12,328 bases of DNA from Zymomonas sp. (GTDB lineage: Bacteria; Pseudomonadota; Alphaproteobacteria; Sphingomonadales; Sphingomonadaceae): the NCBI RefSeq assembly GCF_020216885.1, contig NZ_JAIWON010000123.1, forward strand, positions 1 through 12,328. The letters are read 5' to 3'. Below, piece by piece: positions 8,790-12,328 of this stretch. A model generated the notes under the pieces. That model saw only the letters and a program-made list of their open reading frames with translations, did no database searches and was not told the origin of the DNA. Each line of letters opens with the position of its first letter. Positions within the stretch are counted from its first letter, which is position 1. The translations under genes and the position numbers were made by a program.

Positions 8790-8820
8790 CAAGGCTGCCA
8801 GATATTGTCTGGCAGCCTTG
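8790..8820. terminator. Bidirectional hairpin terminator between convergent genes
   Basis: CAAGGCTGCCAGA (8790-8802) and TCTGGCAGCCTTG (8808-8820) form a perfect 13-bp GC-rich stem with a 5-nt loop TATTG. It sits between the stop of mutL and the stop of the convergent cytidylyltransferase gene. Flanking A/T runs occur on both sides (TAAAAAC to the right, TTTAAAATG to the left), though neither gives a long classical U-tract, so termination efficiency is uncertain. The remaining bases of the 148-bp gap (8682-8829) show nothing else I can name. Confidence 0.75.
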
Positions 8821-8829
8821 ATAAAAACC

Positions 8830-10173
8830 TTAATAAATATGTTTAATTAAACCTGTCTGGGGATGCTCCAACATCGCGATCACCTGCTGACTGACAATAT
8901 CAGGGTCAAGACAGATCGCCGGATTCTCATGCGGAAAAGCTTTCCTCCGCATGGGCGTATTGGCACGCCGTGGGGCAATACAGGAAACCGCAATATTGTC
9001 CTCTGCCCATTCTTCAGAAAGGGCTTGCGTTAAATTAACCACCGCTGCTTTGGAAGATGAATAAACTGCTGAATTGGCACGCCCCCGAAAATAACTACTA
9101 GAGCTAACCATCAACAAATGACCGGATGACTTCTTCAAATAGGGAAAAGAAGCCAAGGCCACGTTCAATGAACCGATCAAATTAACATCTATCATTTGAC
9201 GGATTTCTTCACGGCTCATTTCCGTAATTTTACCGGTTTTCAAAACGCCGGAGAAAACTGCAACCGCGTCAATATCAGATGTTTTAGAGGCGACTTCCTT
9301 AAAAAAGCTATTCACCTGTTCAGGATCACAAATATCGATCCCCGTGCTACGCGAAGCCGCAAAAACTTGCCATCCTTTAGCTTCCATAGCTTTTGCGGCA
9401 GCAGCACCCAAGCCAGAGGAAGCGCCGAAAAGGACAACAGATTTCTGGCTTTTTTCCTCGGAAACAACTGATCGGCTAGCGGCCTGCCCTGAATAGAGGA
9501 TTTGTTCAGCCAAAAAGAAATCTATCGGCGTTGTGATTTTGATATTTTTATCATCACCGGTGACCACACCGATATCAGCATCAGGATTTTGATAAAGAAA
9601 TACACCGCAATCATCGGAAAAACGGTCAAGAATTTCAGGATCTATCGCCCGATAAGCGGCAGTCAAAGAATCGCCCCAGAAACCTTGCGGCGTTTGCCCC
9701 CGCCGTAATAGGCTACGTTTGGGGATAGAAAGCAAATGATCCTGCGCTTCATTCAAAGAAACGATAGTATCGGCCGTTGGAATAACAACATCAACTGCCT
9801 GATGCCGATCAAGAGCATGCAAACTATCGCTGATGATATCATGGGAAACAAAAGGGCGAACCGCATCATGAAATAAAATCTTAACATGACGATCACCCGC
9901 AGCCGCCAAAGCGGCCATGGTTGTTTCCATGCGAGAAGCGCCGCCCGCCACCAAATAAAGCGATTTTTTAGAAAAAGGCGCAGTTATCTTGGCAATTTCT
10001 TTCCGATATTCAACCGGATAGGTCACAATAATTTCATCAATCGCCGGATGAGAATAAAAGGCCTCCAAGGTATATTGAATGATTGGCTTTCCACCTAATA
10101 CCTTGAATTGCTTGGGTAGCGGATCACCAAAACGGGTGCCTTTTCCCCCTCCCAAAATAACGGCAACAGCCAT
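8830..10173 (-). CDS. Fused cytidylyltransferase / short-chain dehydrogenase, probable CDP-ribitol synthase (Bcs1/Acs1-like)
   Basis: Two-domain cytoplasmic enzyme of 447 residues. Residues 1-225 are an IspD/TarI-type cytidylyltransferase: LGGGKGTRFG (7-16, CTP loop), PKQF (20-23), AGGASR (76-81), HDAVRPF (102-108), GQTPQGF (159-165) and GDDKNIKITTPID (206-218). Residues 245-447 are a short-chain dehydrogenase: nucleotide loop FGASSGLG (249-256), NLIG (331-334), VSSSS (356-360) and Tyr371-x-x-x-Lys375. The same fusion in Haemophilus influenzae Bcs1/Acs1 reduces ribulose 5-phosphate to ribitol 5-phosphate and activates it to CDP-ribitol. Function here is inferred from architecture and from the neighbouring polyol-phosphate transferase; substrate choice is not shown by sequence. 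Canonical IspD of isoprenoid synthesis lacks the dehydrogenase domain, so I avoid that name. The ATG has GGAG six bases upstream and lies 44 nt after the upstream gene, so the two are probably co-transcribed. Confidence 0.87.
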   Translation of the reverse strand: MAVAVILGGGKGTRFGDPLPKQFKVLGGKPIIQYTLEAFYSHPAIDEIIVTYPVEYRKEIAKITAPFSKKSLYLVAGGASRMETTMAALAAAGDRHVKILFHDAVRPFVSHDIISDSLHALDRHQAVDVVIPTADTIVSLNEAQDHLLSIPKRSLLRRGQTPQGFWGDSLTAAYRAIDPEILDRFSDDCGVFLYQNPDADIGVVTGDDKNIKITTPIDFFLAEQILYSGQAASRSVVSEEKSQKSVVLFGASSGLGAAAAKAMEAKGWQVFAASRSTGIDICDPEQVNSFFKEVASKTSDIDAVAVFSGVLKTGKITEMSREEIRQMIDVNLIGSLNVALASFPYLKKSSGHLLMVSSSSYFRGRANSAVYSSSKAAVVNLTQALSEEWAEDNIAVSCIAPRRANTPMRRKAFPHENPAICLDPDIVSQQVIAMLEHPQTGLIKHIY

Positions 10174-10217
10174 AATCTTCTCCGGCCTATCAAATCAAAA
10201 TTACAGGAATTGAGGTT

Positions 10218-11792
10218 TTATAAGGCAATATTCGCCTGAATATCATCCACAATCCGTTCAGCGGCTTTCCCCGGCCAAGGCATCATCATGTCAAAATTTT
10301 CTTTTCTGATGGTAGCAAGAGGGTCATCACCCTTTCGACGATAAGAATTGACAATTTCCCGTGCCGCCTGAATAGTGGTTGCATTATAGGTGCCGCGCAT
10401 AATTTTTTCACCCACTGCATTAAATCCACGATGCCGCTGGCTATCCAAAAAGATCAACGGTTTATCGTGGAATATCTGATATTCAGCCAGAAAGCTGACA
10501 CCTTCTGTTATCATGGCATCGGATGCCGCCAATAAGGGACCATAATCGCCACCTTCACTTAAATAAGTATTCGGCAAACGGTTCCATAATTTTTTAAATT
10601 GTTCGACCTGCTGCTCATTAAACAGCTTGTAAAATAACAGGGAATTAAACAGCAAGGGATGTGGCCGCAAAACGAATTCGATATCTTGAGCTTCTTCTGC
10701 CCATTGCAACATATCGCCAAAGGTTTGCGGAAAAATACCGAAATCAAGCCAACCATTTCCAATAGTATGATGCGGTGCCCATATCAGACGGAATTTCTTC
10801 TCACCTTCCGATTTGATCGGCCATTCGGGATTTTTGCGGGATTCCCATAGACGATCAAGCTTCGGATGACCACTCACCACGATATTATCACCACCGCGCA
10901 AGGATTTTTCTTTCATGCGATGATATAGTGGCTCATTCTCGCAATACATCCGCCAACACATACGATGAAAATACTGGTCAGCGGAGAAATCTTGCTCATT
11001 TTCTTCTGCCGTCAATTTTTCCAGAATATTCAAGCCATAATAAGGGACATAGCACAGGCGAGCAAAATTGAGATGCTGCGTTTGGAAAGGTTCCGGCGTA
11101 TTCACTTCCCAAGGCATCTGACGGAAAATGACATCCGGTGCGATTGCTTTTATAACCTGTAATGCTGATTCAAAATCCTCTTTAAAACGGATATGGGGAA
11201 TAGATTGCTGTTCTAAACCCTGATGCACTTCATCTTCTGCCTGATAATCCTGCGTTGCCGGAAAATAGCGAGGTGAAGTCGCGACAATAACCTCAAAATT
11301 ATCGCGCGCGGACATAATCGCATAGACATCCCGCAGGCTATCCCACAACGCCATATTATGAATCAGAAATAACACTTTTATTTTAGAAGAAGAGCGACTG
11401 CTACGCTGAGAAACCAGATTTATCGTATCACGCATATGATCAAGTTTGCGCTCTAAAATCATCAAGGCAGGAGTCAGATCAGGTGCAGGCGCGACAGCGG
11501 GAACAGAAGCTGCCCCTGTCTCAAATAAAATGAAACGGGCTTTATCTTTCCCTTCCTGCGCCGATTGCCCGAAAAAGACAAAAAGATCGCTGTGCTCCAA
11601 ACAGCAAGCAAAAATAATCGAAGGTGTTTTATGCTCGTTGGTTAAAACAATCTGCGTGCCGACGACAGACCAATATTGGCGATCAAAATGTTGAGCACCC
11701 AAGACCCGACCATCTTCCTGAAAACGGATATTTTTTTCAAGAAGACTGCCATCTTCCTGAAAAAGGTCAAAAGTCTTTTCTGTCAATTTCAT
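10218..11792 (-). CDS. CDP-glycerol/ribitol phosphotransferase-family protein with extra N-terminal domain
   Basis: C-terminal residues 135-524 resemble the CDP-glycerol:poly(glycerophosphate) glycerophosphotransferase family (TagF/TarF/TarL, GT-B-like fold). They show GHPKLDRL (308-315), WAPHHT (338-343), RPHPLLF (376-382) and a nucleotide-site stretch SDAMITEGVSFLAEY (424-438). The family's two conserved histidines fit His341 or His342 and His378. Residues 1-92 form a small, probably beta-rich domain I cannot name; it carries a tandem motif (FQEDGSLLEKNIRFQEDGRV). Residues 95-110 are a Pro/Ala linker and 112-130 a possible coiled coil. No signal peptide or membrane helix is seen. I chose ATG 11792 because GGAG stands six bases upstream; the frame extends to ATG 11852 (20 more residues) without a ribosome binding site. 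The enzyme probably transfers the polyol phosphate activated by its downstream neighbour onto a surface glycan. Confidence 0.82.
   Translation of the reverse strand: MKLTEKTFDLFQEDGSLLEKNIRFQEDGRVLGAQHFDRQYWSVVGTQIVLTNEHKTPSIIFACCLEHSDLFVFFGQSAQEGKDKARFILFETGAASVPAVAPAPDLTPALMILERKLDHMRDTINLVSQRSSRSSSKIKVLFLIHNMALWDSLRDVYAIMSARDNFEVIVATSPRYFPATQDYQAEDEVHQGLEQQSIPHIRFKEDFESALQVIKAIAPDVIFRQMPWEVNTPEPFQTQHLNFARLCYVPYYGLNILEKLTAEENEQDFSADQYFHRMCWRMYCENEPLYHRMKEKSLRGGDNIVVSGHPKLDRLWESRKNPEWPIKSEGEKKFRLIWAPHHTIGNGWLDFGIFPQTFGDMLQWAEEAQDIEFVLRPHPLLFNSLLFYKLFNEQQVEQFKKLWNRLPNTYLSEGGDYGPLLAASDAMITEGVSFLAEYQIFHDKPLIFLDSQRHRGFNAVGEKIMRGTYNATTIQAAREIVNSYRRKGDDPLATIRKENFDMMMPWPGKAAERIVDDIQANIAL
11710..11763 (-). 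repeat. In-frame 15-nt direct repeat inside the phosphotransferase gene
   Basis: CCATCTTCCTGAAAA (plus strand) occurs at 11710-11724 and again at 11749-11763, 39 nt apart, so in the same reading frame. On the minus strand both copies encode FQEDG, giving a doubled motif at residues 11-15 and 24-28. Exact nucleotide identity suggests a recent local duplication or a two-strand beta repeat under selection. A deletion between the copies would remove 13 codons in frame. Confidence 0.55.
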
Positions 11793-11894
11793 TTTGTACT
11801 CCATCGGTCTTTTCCAGAAGGTCGTCATACCCTCTTCATTAAAAGGCCGCATCTATATTGATACAAACGCATGCTATAGGAAAGAGAACGACTT

Positions 11895-11906
11895 TTATGA
11901 TCATAA
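11895..11906. promoter_or_regulatory. 12-bp palindrome upstream of the polymer module, possible operator
   Basis: TTATGATCATAA is a perfect palindrome about 105 bp upstream of the favoured start of the phosphotransferase gene, in the spacer that must hold the promoter of the two-gene module (11793-11953). The spacer is AT-rich, so chance occurrence is possible. I see no unambiguous -35/-10 pair and no clear terminator for the gene ending at 11954. Confidence 0.2.
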
Positions 11907-11953
11907 GTTAAAATAAATCATAATCGCCCTCGGATTTTATCTCTTCGTTGATA

Positions 11954-12328
11954 TCAGCTTGTGGGCAAAGCCATTTTATTCTTGCGCCGATCTTCTTCTA
12001 AAATCGCGACCAAAGCGTTATGCAGATGCTCAGCCGCCCCTTCTTTATCAACCCACCAATCCGTTGACCAAACCCGCACCAACTTCCACCCTAGCTCCGA
12101 CAATATCGCTTCTCTGACTTTATCCCGATCCCGCGCTGTTGCTGCACTATGATAAGTGGCACCATCACATTCGACACCAGCCAGATAATCACCGGGGCGA
12201 TCAGGATGAACAACCCCCAGATCAATTCTGAAACGGGAAACCCCAATCTGGCAAGTCGCTTCCCAGATTGGGGGTTCCCGTCTCGGAGTCGACCCGGGGG
12301 CTGAGGGTCCGGAACAATTCTGAAAAGC
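11954..12328 (-). CDS. Vsr-like endonuclease-fold domain protein (MTES_1575/DUF559 type), C-terminal fragment
   Basis: The frame is open from the right edge to TGA at 11956-11954, giving 124 residues. Residues 24-92 read as the restriction-endonuclease-like domain often attached to large superfamily 1 helicases: CQIGVSRFRIDLGVV, then YLAGVECDGATYHSAATARDRD, then LSELGWKLVRVWSTDWW. Asp36 and Glu53-x-Asp55 are plausible metal-binding residues of the PD-(D/E)xK fold. The protein ends about 30 residues later (AILEEDRRKNKMALPTS), so no DUF3320 module follows, unlike many of these helicases. Residues 1-22 (12264-12328) do not look like the family and coincide with a fold-back repeat, so the reliable part is about 11954-12260. 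A role in defence or repair is inference from the family only. Confidence 0.75.
   Translation of the reverse strand, partial: AFQNCSGPSAPGSTPRREPPIWEATCQIGVSRFRIDLGVVHPDRPGDYLAGVECDGATYHSAATARDRDKVREAILSELGWKLVRVWSTDWWVDKEGAAEHLHNALVAILEEDRRKNKMALPTS
12209..12328. repeat. Fold-back (inverted) repeat at the right end, likely artefact
   Basis: CGGGAAACCCCAATCTGG (12234-12251) is followed after 11 nt by CCAGATTGGGGGTTCCCG (12263-12280), its reverse complement with one mismatch. The match continues outward, 12233 down to about 12211 against 12281 to 12303, with seven mismatches in 23, every one read as T to C or A to G in the right arm. Beyond that, CAATTCTGAAA of 12223-12233 reappears in direct orientation at 12315-12325. 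The right arm therefore looks like a degraded reverse copy of the left arm followed by a second reversal. A chimeric or low-quality read end is the simplest explanation. Confidence 0.7.

Noticed and set aside
8830..10173. Naming the cytidylyltransferase fusion IspD of the isoprenoid pathway
   Set aside because: The dehydrogenase half and the neighbouring polyol-phosphate transferase fit CDP-ribitol synthesis better. Plain IspD has about 230 residues or is fused to IspF.
11793..11852. Longer N-terminus (20 residues) of the phosphotransferase-family protein
   Set aside because: ATG 11852 has no ribosome binding site, whereas ATG 11792 follows GGAG by six bases. Kept only as an alternative.
12234..12280. 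Terminal inverted repeat of a small transposable element
   Set aside because: The arms lie inside sequence encoding a conserved protein domain and are only 11 nt apart, with no target duplication or element between them.
12281..12300. GTCGAC and CCCGGG adjacent at the right end, suggesting vector polylinker
   Set aside because: The stretch aligns with the reverse complement of 12214-12233 plus T-to-C/A-to-G changes, so the fold-back explains it without cloning-vector sequence.

Overview
The window looks like chromosomal DNA of an alphaproteobacterium, most likely a sphingomonad. Moderate GC in the genes, very AT-rich spacers and the protein sequences together make me think of Zymomonas, but that genus call is recollection and not a search result. 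Codon use looks even across the main genes, and I see no insertion sequence, tRNA, rRNA, CRISPR array or prophage gene.

Left edge (1-744): the 5' end of a minus-strand gene for an exported protein (signal peptide visible), then about 600 bp of gene-free DNA whose core (301-660) has only about 15% G+C by my count (54 of 360).

Core (745-6582, all minus strand, transcribed right to left): a complete cell-elongation operon in the order mreB, mreC, mreD, mrdA (PBP2), rodA. MreB is the cytoplasmic actin-like filament. MreC and MreD link it across the membrane. RodA polymerises glycan strands and PBP2 cross-links them. Spacing is tight except for 109 bp between mreD and mrdA. A divergent intergenic region with a perfect inverted repeat separates this operon from mutL (plus strand, about 6840-8681), a MutL of the endonuclease type. 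mutL ends at a strong bidirectional hairpin terminator shared with the convergent genes to its right.

Right part (8830-11852, minus strand): a two-gene surface-polymer module. The upstream gene encodes a CDP-glycerol/CDP-ribitol phosphotransferase-like enzyme (TagF/TarL fold) with an unrecognised N-terminal domain. The downstream gene encodes a fusion of an IspD/TarI-type cytidylyltransferase with a short-chain dehydrogenase, the architecture of Haemophilus Bcs1/Acs1, which makes CDP-ribitol. Together they suggest a polyol-phosphate (teichoic-acid-like) decoration in a Gram-negative bacterium.

Right edge (11954-12328): the C-terminus of a protein carrying a Vsr-like restriction-endonuclease-fold domain (MTES_1575/DUF559 type), as found at the end of large helicases. 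The last ~65 bp fold back on the preceding ~55 bp as an imperfect inverted copy, so sequence beyond about 12260 may be an assembly or library artefact and should not be trusted as coding.
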